From Pseudomonas sp. MYb327 (lineage in GTDB: Bacteria; Pseudomonadota; Gammaproteobacteria; Pseudomonadales; Pseudomonadaceae): a DNA stretch of 64,000 bases. The stretch lies in contig NZ_CP159258.1 in assembly GCF_040438925.1 (NCBI RefSeq), positions 3,858,001 through 3,922,000 on the forward strand, in the 5' to 3' direction. Positions 47,445-56,978 of this stretch are shown in pieces (within the stretch, counting starts at the first letter, position 1; each line of letters begins with the position of its first letter). The notes under the pieces were generated by a model, which made no database searches, was not told the origin of the DNA, and saw nothing but the letters and a program-made list of their open reading frames with translations. Made by a program: the position numbers and the translations under genes.

Positions 47445-48215
47445 ATGCATCCCTACTTTTCCCTGCAAGGCCGCACCGCTCTGGTGACCGGCGGCACCCG
47501 TGGTATCGGCAAAATGATCGCCAAGGCCTATGTCGAGGCCGGCGCTACGGTGTACGTTTGCGCCCGCGATCCCGAGGCCTGCCAACAAACCGCAGATGAA
47601 CTCGGTGCCTTGGGTCGTTGCGTGGGATTAGCTGCAAACCTGGCCACCGAAGAAGGTGTGCAGCAGTTGGCTACGCGACTGGGCGAGCAGATCAGCCACC
47701 TCGATATTTTGGTCAACAATGCCGGCACTACATGGGGTGCGCCGTTGGAAAGCTACCCGAACAAGGGCTGGGAAAAGGTCATGCAGCTCAATGTGACCTC
47801 GGTGTTCAACTGCATCCAGCAGTTCCTGCCGTTAATGCGCAAGGCCGGCTCTGAAGCCAATCCCGCCCGGATCATCAACATCGGCTCCGTAGCCGGGATT
47901 TCCTCATTCGGCGAACAGGCTTACGCCTACGGGCCGAGCAAGGCGGCCCTGCACCAACTGTCGCGGATTCTGGCGCGGGAACTGGTGAGCCAGCACATCA
48001 ACGTCAACGTGATTGCGCCGGGGCGCTTTCCAAGCAAGATGACGCAACACATTGGCAATGACGAGCAGGCGTTGGCCGACGACACGGCGTTGATTCCAAT
48101 GAAGCGTTGGGGGCGCGAGGAAGAAATGGCGGCGCTGGCGATCAGTTTGGCGAGTACGGCGGGTGCCTATATGACCGGGAATATCATTCCACTGGATGGC
48201 GGGTTCAGCCTCTGA
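47445..48215 (+). CDS. rhlG: Short-chain dehydrogenase, RhlG type
   Basis: 256 residues. NAD(P) site TGGTRGIGK (about 16-24), NNAG, and the catalytic SVAGISS...YAYGPSKAA (Ser, Tyr, Lys). The starting MHPYFSLQGRTALVTGG and APGRFPSKMTQHI closely resemble P. aeruginosa RhlG, an NADPH beta-ketoacyl reductase once linked to rhamnolipid precursors. Physiological role here is inferred from that similarity only. Confidence 0.85.
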   Translation: MHPYFSLQGRTALVTGGTRGIGKMIAKAYVEAGATVYVCARDPEACQQTADELGALGRCVGLAANLATEEGVQQLATRLGEQISHLDILVNNAGTTWGAPLESYPNKGWEKVMQLNVTSVFNCIQQFLPLMRKAGSEANPARIINIGSVAGISSFGEQAYAYGPSKAALHQLSRILARELVSQHINVNVIAPGRFPSKMTQHIGNDEQALADDTALIPMKRWGREEEMAALAISLASTAGAYMTGNIIPLDGGFSL

Positions 48216-48226
48216 CACCCGCCTTT

Positions 48227-48254
48227 GTGGCGAGGGAGCTTGCTCCCTCGCCAC
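48227..48254. repeat. Short perfect palindrome repeat
   Basis: GTGGCGAGGGAGC-TT-GCTCCCTCGCCAC, 13-bp arms and a 2-nt centre, 12 bp after rhlG. A related half occurs near 9735-9746. Confidence 0.85.
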
Positions 48255-48306
48255 GGAATGCGCATGGGCTATCATGTCCGCCTCATTCCCGCCTCGACCC
48301 CAAACC

Positions 48307-49005
48307 ATGACCTACAGCGTTTCCCCCATCGGCTTCGTGCGTTCCTGCTTCAAGGAGAAGTTCGCCATTCCACGCCAGCCACAGTTGGCCCCGGCTGCGC
48401 GTGGCATCCTGGAATTGGTGGCGCCATTCGATCAAGGCGATGCGGTGCAGGGCCTGGAGCAGGTCAGCCATGTCTGGCTGCTGTTCCTGTTTCATCAAGC
48501 CCTGGAAGAAAAGCCACGCCTGAAAGTCCGCCCTCCTCGCCTGGGCGGTAACAAATCCATGGGTGTGTTCGCCACCCGCGCCACGCACCGTCCCAATGGC
48601 ATTGGCCAGTCAGTGGTCAAACTGGACAAGGTTGAAGCCAATCGACTGTGTATATCCGGCATCGATTTGCTGGATGGCACGCCGATCCTCGATATCAAAC
48701 CCTACGTGCCTTACGCCGACATCATCGACACGGCCTCCAACACCATCGCCAGTGCTGCGCCAAGGCCGATTCCCGTGCAGTGGACGGATGTGGCGTTGCA
48801 ACAGGCTTACGGGCACGCTCAGCGCCTTGAAGAACCGTTGATTGAGCTGATTGAGCAATGCCTGGCACAAGATCCGCGCCCGGCGTACCAAACGCCCGCG
48901 CCGGAGCGGGAATACGGCGCGCAATTCTGGGATGTGGATGTGCGGTGGCACTACCCGACGCCGGAGATGATCCGCGTCCTGGAAGTCATCCCCGCAAGCG
49001 ACTAG
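48307..49005 (+). CDS. trmO: tRNA (adenine(37)-N6)-methyltransferase TrmO
   Basis: 232 residues. The start at 48307 gives MTYSVSPIGFVRSCFKEKFAIPRQP, the classical YaeB/TsaA beginning. Other conserved blocks are FHQALEEKPRLKVRPPRLGG and GVFATRATHRPNGIGQSVVKL. It methylates N6-threonylcarbamoyl-adenosine 37 of tRNA-Thr using SAM. Confidence 0.95.
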   Translation: MTYSVSPIGFVRSCFKEKFAIPRQPQLAPAARGILELVAPFDQGDAVQGLEQVSHVWLLFLFHQALEEKPRLKVRPPRLGGNKSMGVFATRATHRPNGIGQSVVKLDKVEANRLCISGIDLLDGTPILDIKPYVPYADIIDTASNTIASAAPRPIPVQWTDVALQQAYGHAQRLEEPLIELIEQCLAQDPRPAYQTPAPEREYGAQFWDVDVRWHYPTPEMIRVLEVIPASD

Positions 49006-49022
49006 ACGCTGGAAACAACAAA

Positions 49023-49058
49023 GCCCGCGCTACCTTTTCAGGGAACGCGGGCTTTTTT
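49023..49058 (+). terminator. Terminator of trmO
   Basis: GCCCGCG (49023-49029) pairs with CGCGGGC (49046-49052), followed by six T. The T-run merges into the repeat that follows. Confidence 0.88.
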
Positions 49059-49157
49059 GTAGGAGCTGGCTTGCCAGCGATGGTCGTTAACGAAAACACG
49101 TGTTCACCGGTTAAACGCGGTGAATTGAAGTCCATCGCTGGCAAGCCAGCTCCTACA
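49058..49157. repeat. REP-type inverted repeat pair (25- to 26-bp arms)
   Basis: TGTAGGAGCTGGCTTGCCAG... (49058-49082) and its complement (49132-49157). Convergent gap between trmO and fprA; the right arm abuts the fprA stop. Confidence 0.9.
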
Positions 49158-49159
49158 GG

Positions 49160-49939
49160 TCACTTCTCTACGAACGCACGCTCGATCAGGTAATCACCCG
49201 GCTCGCGCATCCGCGGCGAAACTTTCAGGCCGAAGCTGTTCAGCACTTCGCTGGTTTCGTCGAGCATGCTTGGGCTACCGCACAGCATGGCGCGGTCGTC
49301 CTGCGGGTTGATCGGTGGCAGGCCGATGTCGCTGAACAGCTTGCCGCTGCGCATCAGATCAGTCAGGCGACCTTCGTTCTCGAACGGCTCACGGGTCACG
49401 GTCGGGTAATAGATCAACTTGTCACGCAGCGCGTCGCCGAAGAACTCGTTCTGCGGCAGGTGCTCGGTGATGAATTCGCGGTAGGCGACTTCGTTGACGT
49501 AACGCACGCCGTGGCACAGGATCACTTTTTCGAAACGCTCGTAGGTTTCCGGATCCTGGATGACGCTCATGAACGGCGCCAGACCGGTACCGGTGCTGAG
49601 CAGGTACAAATGTTTGCCAGGCTTCAAGTCATCCAGCACCAGCGTGCCGGTAGGCTTCTTGCTGATGATGATCTCGTCGCCTTCCTTCAGATGCTGCAAC
49701 TGGGAAGTCAGCGGACCATCAGGTACCTTGATGCTGAAGAACTCAAGATGCTCTTCCCAGTTCGGGCTGGCAATCGAGTAAGCGCGCATAAGCGGGCGGC
49801 CGTTGGGCTGTTGCAGGCCGATCATCACGAACTGACCGTTCTCGAAGCGCAGGCCCGGATCACGGGTGCACTTGAAGCTGAACAGAGTGTCGTTCCAGTG
49901 GTGAACACTGAGGACACGCTCGTGGTTCATGTTGCTCAT
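49160..49939 (-). CDS. fprA: Ferredoxin-NADP reductase FprA
   Basis: 259 residues with AGGAG before the ATG. The FAD motif is RAYSIASPN and the NADP-binding motif STGTGLAPFMSV; the C-terminal VERAFVEK fits bacterial Fpr. It passes electrons between NADPH and ferredoxin or flavodoxin and supports oxidative stress defence. The LysR gene finR is divergent, 139 bp away, and is known in Pseudomonas to activate fprA under superoxide and osmotic stress. Confidence 0.95.
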   Translation of the reverse strand: MSNMNHERVLSVHHWNDTLFSFKCTRDPGLRFENGQFVMIGLQQPNGRPLMRAYSIASPNWEEHLEFFSIKVPDGPLTSQLQHLKEGDEIIISKKPTGTLVLDDLKPGKHLYLLSTGTGLAPFMSVIQDPETYERFEKVILCHGVRYVNEVAYREFITEHLPQNEFFGDALRDKLIYYPTVTREPFENEGRLTDLMRSGKLFSDIGLPPINPQDDRAMLCGSPSMLDETSEVLNSFGLKVSPRMREPGDYLIERAFVEK

Positions 49940-50078
49940 GTACGGGGACTCCTGGAGATTGGGTCTGCGCTTGCTCTGCTAAAAGAGCGCGGCCGGTGCG
50001 CAATTGCATCGCATTCTAATAGCGACGACAATATCTGTTAACTGGATTATTAAGATAAGGGTTATCGGTTATATCGAT

Positions 50079-51005
50079 ATGCGATTTACTCTCCGTCAAC
50101 TTCAAGTATTCGTCGCCGTCGCCCAGCAGGAGAGCGTTTCCCGTGCTGCGGGACTTCTCAATCTTTCGCAGTCAGCGGCGAGCACCTCAATCACCGAGCT
50201 GGAACGCCAGTCGAGCTGCCAGTTGTTCGACCGCGCCGGCAAACGCCTTAGCCTCAACGCCCTCGGTAAACAGCTGCTGCCGCAAGCGGTGGCGATGCTC
50301 GATCAGGCCAAGGAGATCGAGGACCTGCTCAATGGCAAATCCGGTTTCGGCTCATTGGCAGTGGGCGCGACCCTGACCATCGGCAATTACCTGGCGACCC
50401 TGTTGATCGGCGGTTTCATGCAGCGCCACCCGGAAAGCCAAGTGAAGCTGCACGTGCAGAACACTGCCAATATCGTGCAACAAGTGGCCCACTATGAAAT
50501 TGATCTGGGTCTAATCGAAGGCGATTGCAGCCACCCGGACATCGAAGTGCAGAGTTGGGTCGAGGATGAGCTGGTGGTGTTTTGCGCACCGCAGCATCCG
50601 CTGGCCAAGCGTGGCACCGCGACCATGGAAGAGCTGAGCCACGAAGCGTGGATACTGCGTGAACAAGGCTCGGGCACGCGACTGACCTTCGATCAGGCTA
50701 TGCGTCATCACCGCAGCTCGCTGAACATCCGCCTCGAGCTGGAGCACACCGAAGCGATCAAGCGCGCGGTGGAATCCGGTCTGGGGATTGGCTGTATCTC
50801 GCGACTGGCCCTGCGCGACGCATTCCGTCGCGGCAGCCTGGTGCCAGTAGAGACACCGGATCTGGACCTGGCGCGGCAGTTTTACTTCATCTGGCACAAA
50901 CAGAAATACCAGACCTCGGCCATGCGCGAGTTTCTCGATCTCTGCCGCGCCTTTACCGCCGGGGTTCAGCGCAGCGACGAGATCGTTCTGCCAGCGATTG
51001 CTTAA
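50079..51005 (+). CDS. finR: LysR-type regulator FinR
   Basis: 308 residues. The start at 50079 gives MRFTLRQLQVFVAVAQQESVSRAAGLLNLSQSAASTSITELE, a clean LysR winged helix-turn-helix; an earlier frame to 50004 is not supported. The effector domain follows (about 90-300). Divergence from fprA supports the FinR identity. Its stop overlaps the convergent dgkA stop by 4 bp. Confidence 0.88.
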   Translation: MRFTLRQLQVFVAVAQQESVSRAAGLLNLSQSAASTSITELERQSSCQLFDRAGKRLSLNALGKQLLPQAVAMLDQAKEIEDLLNGKSGFGSLAVGATLTIGNYLATLLIGGFMQRHPESQVKLHVQNTANIVQQVAHYEIDLGLIEGDCSHPDIEVQSWVEDELVVFCAPQHPLAKRGTATMEELSHEAWILREQGSGTRLTFDQAMRHHRSSLNIRLELEHTEAIKRAVESGLGIGCISRLALRDAFRRGSLVPVETPDLDLARQFYFIWHKQKYQTSAMREFLDLCRAFTAGVQRSDEIVLPAIA

Positions 51006-51364
51006 AGCAGAATCACTGCCCACACCAGCGCGATCATGGTCAGTGCTACCAGCTGCGCGGCGCTGCCCATGTCCTTGGCGTTTTTCGACAATGGGTGCAG
51101 TTCAAGGGAAATGCGGTCGATGGCCGCTTCCACCGCCGAGTTAAGCAACTCGACGATCAGCGCCAACAGGCACACCGCGATCAACAACGCCTGCTCGACC
51201 CGGCTGACGTTCAGGAAGAACGACAGCGGAATGAGGATCACGTTGAGCAAGACCAACTGCCGGAATGCCGCTTCACCGGTGAAGGCTGCGCGCAGACCGT
51301 CCAGGGAATAACCGGAGGCGTTGAGGATGCGTTTCAGGCCGGTCTGGCCTTTGAAAGGGGACAT
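51002..51364 (-). CDS. dgkA: Diacylglycerol kinase DgkA
   Basis: 120 residues, three membrane helices, with the family signature ELLNSAVEAAIDRISLELHPLSKNAKDMGSAA (around 70-100) split by the active-site Glu and Asn. It phosphorylates diacylglycerol from membrane-derived oligosaccharide synthesis back to phosphatidate. It is followed upstream by erdR on the same strand, the order seen in P. aeruginosa. Confidence 0.96.
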   Translation of the reverse strand: MSPFKGQTGLKRILNASGYSLDGLRAAFTGEAAFRQLVLLNVILIPLSFFLNVSRVEQALLIAVCLLALIVELLNSAVEAAIDRISLELHPLSKNAKDMGSAAQLVALTMIALVWAVILL

Positions 51365-51439
51365 AGAGTGAGCAACTGACCGAAAAGGAGTGGGAAAGCT
51401 AGATTAACCAAAGTCAAAAAAGCGTGAAGATGCCAACCC

Positions 51440-52090
51440 TCAGTGGCTCGAAATTGACTCAAGTTGTTGCAGGAGCAAAGCCGCCTGAGTCCGGGTGCGT
51501 ACATTCAGCTTACGGAAAATCGCGGTCACATGGGCCTTGATCGTTGCTTCGGAAACGCTCAACTCGTAAGCAATCTGCTTGTTCAGCAATCCTTCGCAAA
51601 CCATGGTCAGGACGCGGAACTGCTGGGGTGTCAGGCTCGCTAGCCCTTCACTGGCAGCCTTGGCCTCATCGGAAACACTGACCGCTTCAAACGCCTGCGG
51701 TGGCCAGAACACATCACCGTCGAGCACTGCACGTACCGCTTTCTGAATCACGCTCAAGTCACTGGACTTGGGAATGAAGCCACTGGCGCCGAATTCACGG
51801 GACTTGACCATGATCGTCGCTTCTTCCTGAGCCGAGACCATGACCACCGGAATTTGCGGATACTGGCCGCGCAACAGCACGAGTCCGGAAAAACCATACG
51901 CCCCCGGCATGTTCAGATCCAGCAGCACCAGATCCCAGTCGGCTTTTTCGGTCAGGCGGGTTTCCAGCTCGGCAATGCTCGCCACTTCTACCAGGCGGAC
52001 ATCCGGGCCAAGACCGAGGGTTAGCGCTTGATGCAGGGCCGAACGAAAAAGCGGGTGGTCATCGGCAATCAGGATTTCGTATGTGGCCAT
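51440..52090 (-). CDS. erdR: LuxR-family response regulator ErdR
   Basis: 216 residues. Receiver domain with Asp10/Asp11 and phospho-acceptor Asp58 (LVLLDLNMP), and a C-terminal LuxR helix-turn-helix (LTPQQFRVLTMVCEGLLNKQIAYELSVSEATIKAHVTAIFRKL). In P. aeruginosa ErdR is an orphan regulator of ethanol and acetate metabolism (acsA, exaA network). No sensor kinase gene is next to it. Confidence 0.9.
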   Translation of the reverse strand: MATYEILIADDHPLFRSALHQALTLGLGPDVRLVEVASIAELETRLTEKADWDLVLLDLNMPGAYGFSGLVLLRGQYPQIPVVMVSAQEEATIMVKSREFGASGFIPKSSDLSVIQKAVRAVLDGDVFWPPQAFEAVSVSDEAKAASEGLASLTPQQFRVLTMVCEGLLNKQIAYELSVSEATIKAHVTAIFRKLNVRTRTQAALLLQQLESISSH

Positions 52091-52297
52091 TTTTCAAATG
52101 ATCCTGTTTTTCAAACAACTCGGCACAGCCACGGAGCTGCACCAACGGGGCACGTTCAACGCCAATCACGTGTTTCTAACGTAAAGAACACGGCGTATCA
52201 AACTTCAGCCGCACCCCAATCGGCGCCAAGCATGCCCAGCGAAACCGGGGTGGTCAAGGTGCATGGCCAGCACAGTTCTTTACAGAATCGGAGACAA

Positions 52298-53041
52298 TCA
52301 GCCGAGCGCAGGCACGGCGTTCTGCACGAATGGCATCAACTCGGCATGTGCCGGTGTTTCAACGTTCATTTCCAGTTGATGTTTTGCATCCAGGTAATGT
52401 TGGCTGAACACATCAAAATAAGCCTCCAGCGCGGATGCGGCCTCAACATCACCTGCCAGATCAAGGCACAGCGCCGCCACTTCAGCCGTGCACAAATGCT
52501 CACTGCGGGTCGACCGGCGCAGCCGATAGCGTGAAAGTTTCTCGGGAAGCAGGCTCAGGATCGGAAGTCCGTCGAAATACGGGCTTTTGCGGAATATTTT
52601 CCGGGCTTCGGTCCAGGTCGCGTCGAGCAGAATGAACAGCGGCCGCTTGCTGCTATCGACGTCAACCGTGTTCGTCACCCGCTCAGGCTCGACGTACTCG
52701 CCAGGAAACACCAGATACGGCTGCCATTGCGGGTCGGCGAGTAACGCCAGCAACTGCGGGTCAGTTTCGGTACGCGACCAGATGAAGGCATGGTTATCGC
52801 GCACCACATCAGCGATCAGCCAGCCCGTATTGCTCGGCTTGAACACTTCCTTGTTCGTCATGATCAGGCACACACCGGAGCGGGTCTCGACCTGAGGACG
52901 CCAGGCGCACAAGCAGTGACTCTCGATCACCCGACAAGCACGGCAACGGGTTGCGCGCCAGCCACGGGCCTGAATCGGCTTGATGCCTTCCTCTTCGCGC
53001 TGATCGCGCAAGCGGGCTACGGCGTTGGGGGCATGGCTCAT
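52298..53041 (-). CDS. DTW domain protein, tRNA-uridine aminocarboxypropyltransferase
   Basis: 247 residues from the ATG at 53041 (an upstream GTG/ATG frame to 53152 is not favoured). The N-terminal Cys-rich block CRACRVIESHCLC probably binds zinc, and LLDATWTEARKI holds the DTW-type motif (D-x-T-W). The family (TapT/YfiP) adds the acp group to uridine 47 of tRNA using SAM. Confidence 0.88.
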   Translation of the reverse strand: MSHAPNAVARLRDQREEEGIKPIQARGWRATRCRACRVIESHCLCAWRPQVETRSGVCLIMTNKEVFKPSNTGWLIADVVRDNHAFIWSRTETDPQLLALLADPQWQPYLVFPGEYVEPERVTNTVDVDSSKRPLFILLDATWTEARKIFRKSPYFDGLPILSLLPEKLSRYRLRRSTRSEHLCTAEVAALCLDLAGDVEAASALEAYFDVFSQHYLDAKHQLEMNVETPAHAELMPFVQNAVPALG

Positions 53042-53230
53042 CGCAGGCAACACCGAAAAAACAGGGAAATCGACACGAACAACACTCGGCAGGGCAATAA
53101 AGGTCGACAGTTTACCAGACCGACAGGCGCAAACCTGTACCGTCCGGGCCACCTCCCCTATAATTCGCCGCCACTGAACGCACAGTCACGTGACGGGTCG
53201 AACCACCAGTCACTGAACCAGGAGAGTTTC

Positions 53231-53653
53231 ATGCTGCGCCTTATCGTTCCCACCGCTGCCATTCTGCTGGCGTCGTCCTTCAACGCTCAGGCTGCGTCCT
53301 TGAGTGAGCAGAATCTGAACAAAGAGCTGCGAAACGTCGCCGCACAAAGCAGTGTTGGCACGCCACGGGCGATCAACGAAGACATTCTTGATCAGGGCTA
53401 TACCGTCGAAGGTACGACGTTGATCAACCATTTGAGCGTGCAAAGCAGCCACGCCAACAAGATGCGCGCTGATCCAAAAGCCGTGTATTTCCAACTTGGC
53501 GCTTCGGTATGCAACAACCCGTCGTTCCGCAAGCTCATGGCCAAGGGCGCCACGATGCGCTATGACTTTACCGAAGTGAAGACCAACCGCTCGGTCGGCT
53601 CCGCCAGCTATCAGGAATCGGATTGCCCGAAAGCGACCACGAAGAAAAAGTAA
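53231..53653 (+). CDS. PA3611-like secreted protein (QSregVF family)
   Basis: 140 residues. AGGAGAG precedes the ATG; signal peptide MLRLIVPTAAILLASSFNAQA. Mature protein has SLSEQNLNKELRN... and one conserved Cys pair (VCNNPSF and SDCPKA) that could form a disulfide. It resembles PA3611, called a putative quorum-sensing regulated virulence factor; its biochemical function is unknown. It ends exactly one base before the convergent small gene. Confidence 0.8.
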   Translation: MLRLIVPTAAILLASSFNAQAASLSEQNLNKELRNVAAQSSVGTPRAINEDILDQGYTVEGTTLINHLSVQSSHANKMRADPKAVYFQLGASVCNNPSFRKLMAKGATMRYDFTEVKTNRSVGSASYQESDCPKATTKKK

Positions 53654-53860
53654 TCAATGGGATTTGGCGCGCCGCTGTTCATCCTCGGCCTCGGCGCGCA
53701 GTTCTGCCAGTAAAGCCTGCAAATAACGTGAGTGCGGCTCTGCCCCTTCAAGTCGTCGGCAACACTCCTCTTCGAGACTCACATGATGGGTCTCGGCCGA
53801 TGACTTCAATAATCGATACAACTGCGTATCGATCTCTATCTCCAGAATGACTCTGGCCAT
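53654..53860 (-). CDS. Small ribbon-helix-helix-like protein
   Basis: 68 residues with a strong AAGGAGG ribosome site. MARVILEIEIDTQLYRLLKSSAETHHVSLEEECCRRLEG follows the strand-helix-helix pattern of RHH DNA-binding proteins such as FitA-type antitoxins; the tail is charged and helical. No toxin gene is adjacent, so it may be an orphan antitoxin or regulator. Assignment rests on pattern only. Confidence 0.65.
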   Translation of the reverse strand: MARVILEIEIDTQLYRLLKSSAETHHVSLEEECCRRLEGAEPHSRYLQALLAELRAEAEDEQRRAKSH

Positions 53861-54203
53861 GGCTCCCGCCTCCTTGCACCTCGCTCTTGTCGAGCGATAA
53901 GTCCTTTTGCTGCTAGTACGGTGCGCCCTGCCGTTGACGCAACGTTGTCGTGTGACGCCTGTAACTTAGTAAATCAGAGCGGCAGACACTCGGCGTGTGT
54001 TCAGACGAGCGGTGAAACCACTTGGCAAATCATCAATAAGCGGTTGCCAGGAAAGACTTTGCGGCGCAATGATCAAAGCAGCGTAAATCACCGCAAGGGT
54101 CTAAATTTCAGGTATCCACGTTCACTTTTTTCAAGGTCGGAAAGGGGCCGCCCATTACGCGTAGTGCAGTGCAAAAAGGGTTCTGTACAAAAGGAGAAGT
54201 TGA
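53861..54203. other. Gap upstream of the LOG gene
   Basis: 343 bases. Moderately AT-rich in its right half, with no supported gene, repeat or clear hairpin. It must contain promoters of both divergent genes. Confidence 0.5.
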
Positions 54204-55322
54204 ATGCCTTACCAACCGAATGACCTCCTGAGCCGTCATTTTGAAGAAAGCGGCCACGACCTCATCAGCAAGGTCGAAGAGCAACTCAGCCTTGTTTCAC
54301 CCAACAGCCCGAACATTCCGATCTACCGCGATATGATCCTGACCGTGCTGCGCATGGCCCAGGAAGACCACAACCGCTGGAATGCCAAGATCACCCTGCA
54401 AGCCCTGCGCGAACTGGAGCACGCTTTCCGTGTGCTGGAGCAGTTTCGGGGACGACGAAAGGTCACTGTCTTCGGCTCGGCCCGCACACCGATTGAACAC
54501 CCACTGTATGGTTTGGCCCGGGAACTCGGGGCTGCGCTGGCACGCTCGGACCTGATGGTCATCACCGGTGCCGGCGGCGGCATCATGGCCGCCGCGCATG
54601 AAGGCGCCGGCCTGACCCATAGTCTGGGGTTCAATATCACCCTGCCCTTCGAGCAGCATGCCAACCCCACCGTCAATGGCACCACCAACCTGCTGCCCTT
54701 CCATTTCTTCTTTACCCGCAAGTTGTTCTTCGTCAAGGAAGCCGATGCGCTGGTGCTGTGCCCGGGCGGTTTTGGCACCCTGGATGAAGCGCTGGAAGTG
54801 CTGACGTTGATCCAGACCGGCAAAAGTCCACTGGTGCCAGTGGTGTTACTGGATGCGCCAGGTGGGAAATTCTGGCAAGGCGCGCTGGACTTCATCCACC
54901 ACCAGCTAGAGGAAAACCGCTACATCCTGCCCACCGACATGAAGTTGGTGAAGCTGGTCTACAGCGCCGAGGAAGCAGTGGAGCAGATCAACCAGTTTTA
55001 CAGCAACTACCACTCCAGCCGCTGGCTCAAGCATCAGTTCGTGATTCGTATGAACCACCCTCTCAGTGACCAGGCAATCGAACACATGCAGGAAAAATTC
55101 GCCGACCTGTGCCTGAGCGATCACTTCCATCAACATGCTTACAATGGCGAGGAGCACGACGATGCTCAGTTCAGCCATCTGGCGCGATTGGCCTTCACCT
55201 TCAACGCCCGTGATCATGGCCGTTTGCGCGAGTTAGTGGACTACATCAACCTGTCCGAAAACTGGGCGCAAGCCCACCCCCCAGCACAACAGCGCACGCG
55301 GGTGTCTTCAAAGGTTATGTGA
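54204..55322 (+). CDS. LOG family (TIGR00730-type) Rossmann protein
   Basis: 372 residues with AAGGAG before the ATG. An N-terminal helical segment (about 1-90) and then the LOG core: VTVFGSARTP, VITGAGGGIMAAAHEGA and the signature PGGFGTLDEALEVLT. LOG proteins are nucleotide 5'-monophosphate phosphoribohydrolases. This one is shorter than PpnN (about 450) and longer than simple LOG proteins (about 190), so its substrate is open. Confidence 0.85.
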   Translation: MPYQPNDLLSRHFEESGHDLISKVEEQLSLVSPNSPNIPIYRDMILTVLRMAQEDHNRWNAKITLQALRELEHAFRVLEQFRGRRKVTVFGSARTPIEHPLYGLARELGAALARSDLMVITGAGGGIMAAAHEGAGLTHSLGFNITLPFEQHANPTVNGTTNLLPFHFFFTRKLFFVKEADALVLCPGGFGTLDEALEVLTLIQTGKSPLVPVVLLDAPGGKFWQGALDFIHHQLEENRYILPTDMKLVKLVYSAEEAVEQINQFYSNYHSSRWLKHQFVIRMNHPLSDQAIEHMQEKFADLCLSDHFHQHAYNGEEHDDAQFSHLARLAFTFNARDHGRLRELVDYINLSENWAQAHPPAQQRTRVSSKVM

Positions 55323-55328
55323 GACATA

Positions 55329-55363
55329 AAAAAACGGCCCGCTATCAAAGTAGCGAGCCGTTT
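55329..55363 (-). terminator. Terminator of recA-recX
   Basis: ACGGC and CGCTA pair with TAGCG and GCCGT across a one-base mismatch; in the minus direction seven U follow. In the plus direction the T-run is only three, so it mainly serves recX. Confidence 0.85.
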
Positions 55364-55366
55364 CAG

Positions 55367-55834
55367 TCAATCGTCCATCCCTCGACCGCTGAACAAGCGG
55401 TTGATCATCTCCATTGAGTATCCCCGATACGCCAGGAACCTGCCTTGTTTGGCACGCTCCCGGGCGTCGATCGGCAAGTGTCCGGAGAACTTGCGTCGCC
55501 AGGTGTCTTCGAGTTGTTCCGACCAACTGATACCGCTCTCGCGCAAGGCAAGTTCGATATCGCTGCGCTGCAAGCCGCGCTGGCTCAACTCTTCACGAAT
55601 ACGCAAAGGGCCATAACCGGAACGTGCACGGTAGGAAACGAAGCTTTCGAGGTAACGGGATTCGGACAACAACCCCTCTTCCGTTAATCGGTCGAGGGCT
55701 ATTTCGATCATTTCAGGGAGCGCGCCACGCTGACGCAACTTTCGCGTCAGCTCGACCCGACCGTGCTCGCGTCGTGCGAGCAGGTCCATGGCGGTTCGCC
55801 GCACCGCGACGATTGTATCGAGTACGGCGGTCAT
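55367..55834 (-). CDS. recX: Regulatory protein RecX
   Basis: 155 residues made of three-helix repeats, with blocks such as [19 protein letters not shown] and [19 protein letters not shown]. It binds and inhibits RecA filaments. It starts 8 bp after the recA stop, as usual. Confidence 0.94.
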   Translation of the reverse strand: MTAVLDTIVAVRRTAMDLLARREHGRVELTRKLRQRGALPEMIEIALDRLTEEGLLSESRYLESFVSYRARSGYGPLRIREELSQRGLQRSDIELALRESGISWSEQLEDTWRRKFSGHLPIDARERAKQGRFLAYRGYSMEMINRLFSGRGMDD

Positions 55835-55842
55835 CCGATTGA

Positions 55843-56895
55843 TCAGATATCAGCGTCAGCCAGATCGTCTTCAGTCTCTTTGACTGGGGAAGCCTTGACG
55901 TCCGGCGCTGGAGTCAGCAGCTTGTCGCGCAGTTGCTTCTCGAGCTTTGCCGCGATTTCCGGATTGTCTGCCAAAAACTTGGCCGAGTTTGCCTTGCCCT
56001 GACCGATCTTGGTGCCTTCATAGGCATACCAGGCACCGGATTTTTCAACGAAGCCGTGCAGAACACCCAAGTCGATCATCTCACCATTGAGGTAGATGCC
56101 CTTGCCGTAAAGAATCTGGAACTCTGCCTGACGGAACGGCGAAGCCACCTTGTTCTTCACAACCTTGACGCGGGTTTCGCTGCCGACAACCTCATCACCT
56201 TCCTTCACCGCGCCAGTACGACGGATGTCCAGACGAACCGAAGCGTAGAACTTCAGCGCGTTACCACCGGTGGTGGTTTCCGGGCTGCCGAACATCACGC
56301 CGATTTTCATACGGATCTGGTTGATGAAGATCACCAGGCAGTTGGCGTTTTTGATGTTACCGGTGATTTTACGTAGCGCCTGGGACATCAGGCGGGCTTG
56401 CAGGCCGACGTGCATGTCGCCCATTTCGCCTTCGATTTCAGCCTTTGGCACCAGCGCCGCCACGGAGTCGACGATGATCACGTCAACCGCGTTGGAACGC
56501 ACCAGCATGTCGGTGATTTCCAGTGCTTGCTCACCGGTATCCGGCTGGGAAACCAGCAGGTCGTCGACATTGACGCCCAGTTTGCCGGCGTACTCAGGAT
56601 CGAGGGCGTGTTCGGCGTCGACGAATGCGCAGGTCGCGCCGGCTTTTTGAGCCTGGGCGATCACGGACAATGTCAGCGTGGTTTTACCGGAAGATTCAGG
56701 ACCGTAGATTTCAACAATACGGCCTTTTGGCAGACCGCCAATGCCCAGCGCGATGTCCAGACCCAGAGAGCCAGTAGAGATGGATGGGATTGCCTGACGG
56801 TCCTGATCGCCCATACGCATTACGGCACCCTTGCCGAATTGACGTTCGATCTGACCCAGGGCCGCAGCCAAGGCTTTCTTCTTGTTGTCGTCCAT
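55843..56895 (-). CDS. recA: Recombinase RecA
   Basis: 350 residues from the ATG at 56895 (GAGGAC upstream; a frame to 56907 is less likely). Walker A is GPESSGKT, Walker [11 protein letters not shown], loop L2 [21 protein letters not shown], and the acidic tail ends EDDLADADI. It drives strand exchange and LexA cleavage. A LexA-type box is 41 bp upstream. Confidence 0.99.
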   Translation of the reverse strand: MDDNKKKALAAALGQIERQFGKGAVMRMGDQDRQAIPSISTGSLGLDIALGIGGLPKGRIVEIYGPESSGKTTLTLSVIAQAQKAGATCAFVDAEHALDPEYAGKLGVNVDDLLVSQPDTGEQALEITDMLVRSNAVDVIIVDSVAALVPKAEIEGEMGDMHVGLQARLMSQALRKITGNIKNANCLVIFINQIRMKIGVMFGSPETTTGGNALKFYASVRLDIRRTGAVKEGDEVVGSETRVKVVKNKVASPFRQAEFQILYGKGIYLNGEMIDLGVLHGFVEKSGAWYAYEGTKIGQGKANSAKFLADNPEIAAKLEKQLRDKLLTPAPDVKASPVKETEDDLADADI

Positions 56896-56935
56896 TAAAG
56901 TCCTCACGTAATCAATAAGGCCTGACGGCCAACAC

Positions 56936-56951
56936 CTGTATAAGTAGCCAG
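56936..56951 (-). promoter_or_regulatory. LexA (SOS) box of recA
   Basis: CTGTATAAGTAGCCAG fits CTG-N10-CAG, 41 bp upstream of the recA ATG. Confidence 0.8.
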
Positions 56952-56978
56952 TATTATTCCACAGCGTTTGAGGATCGC

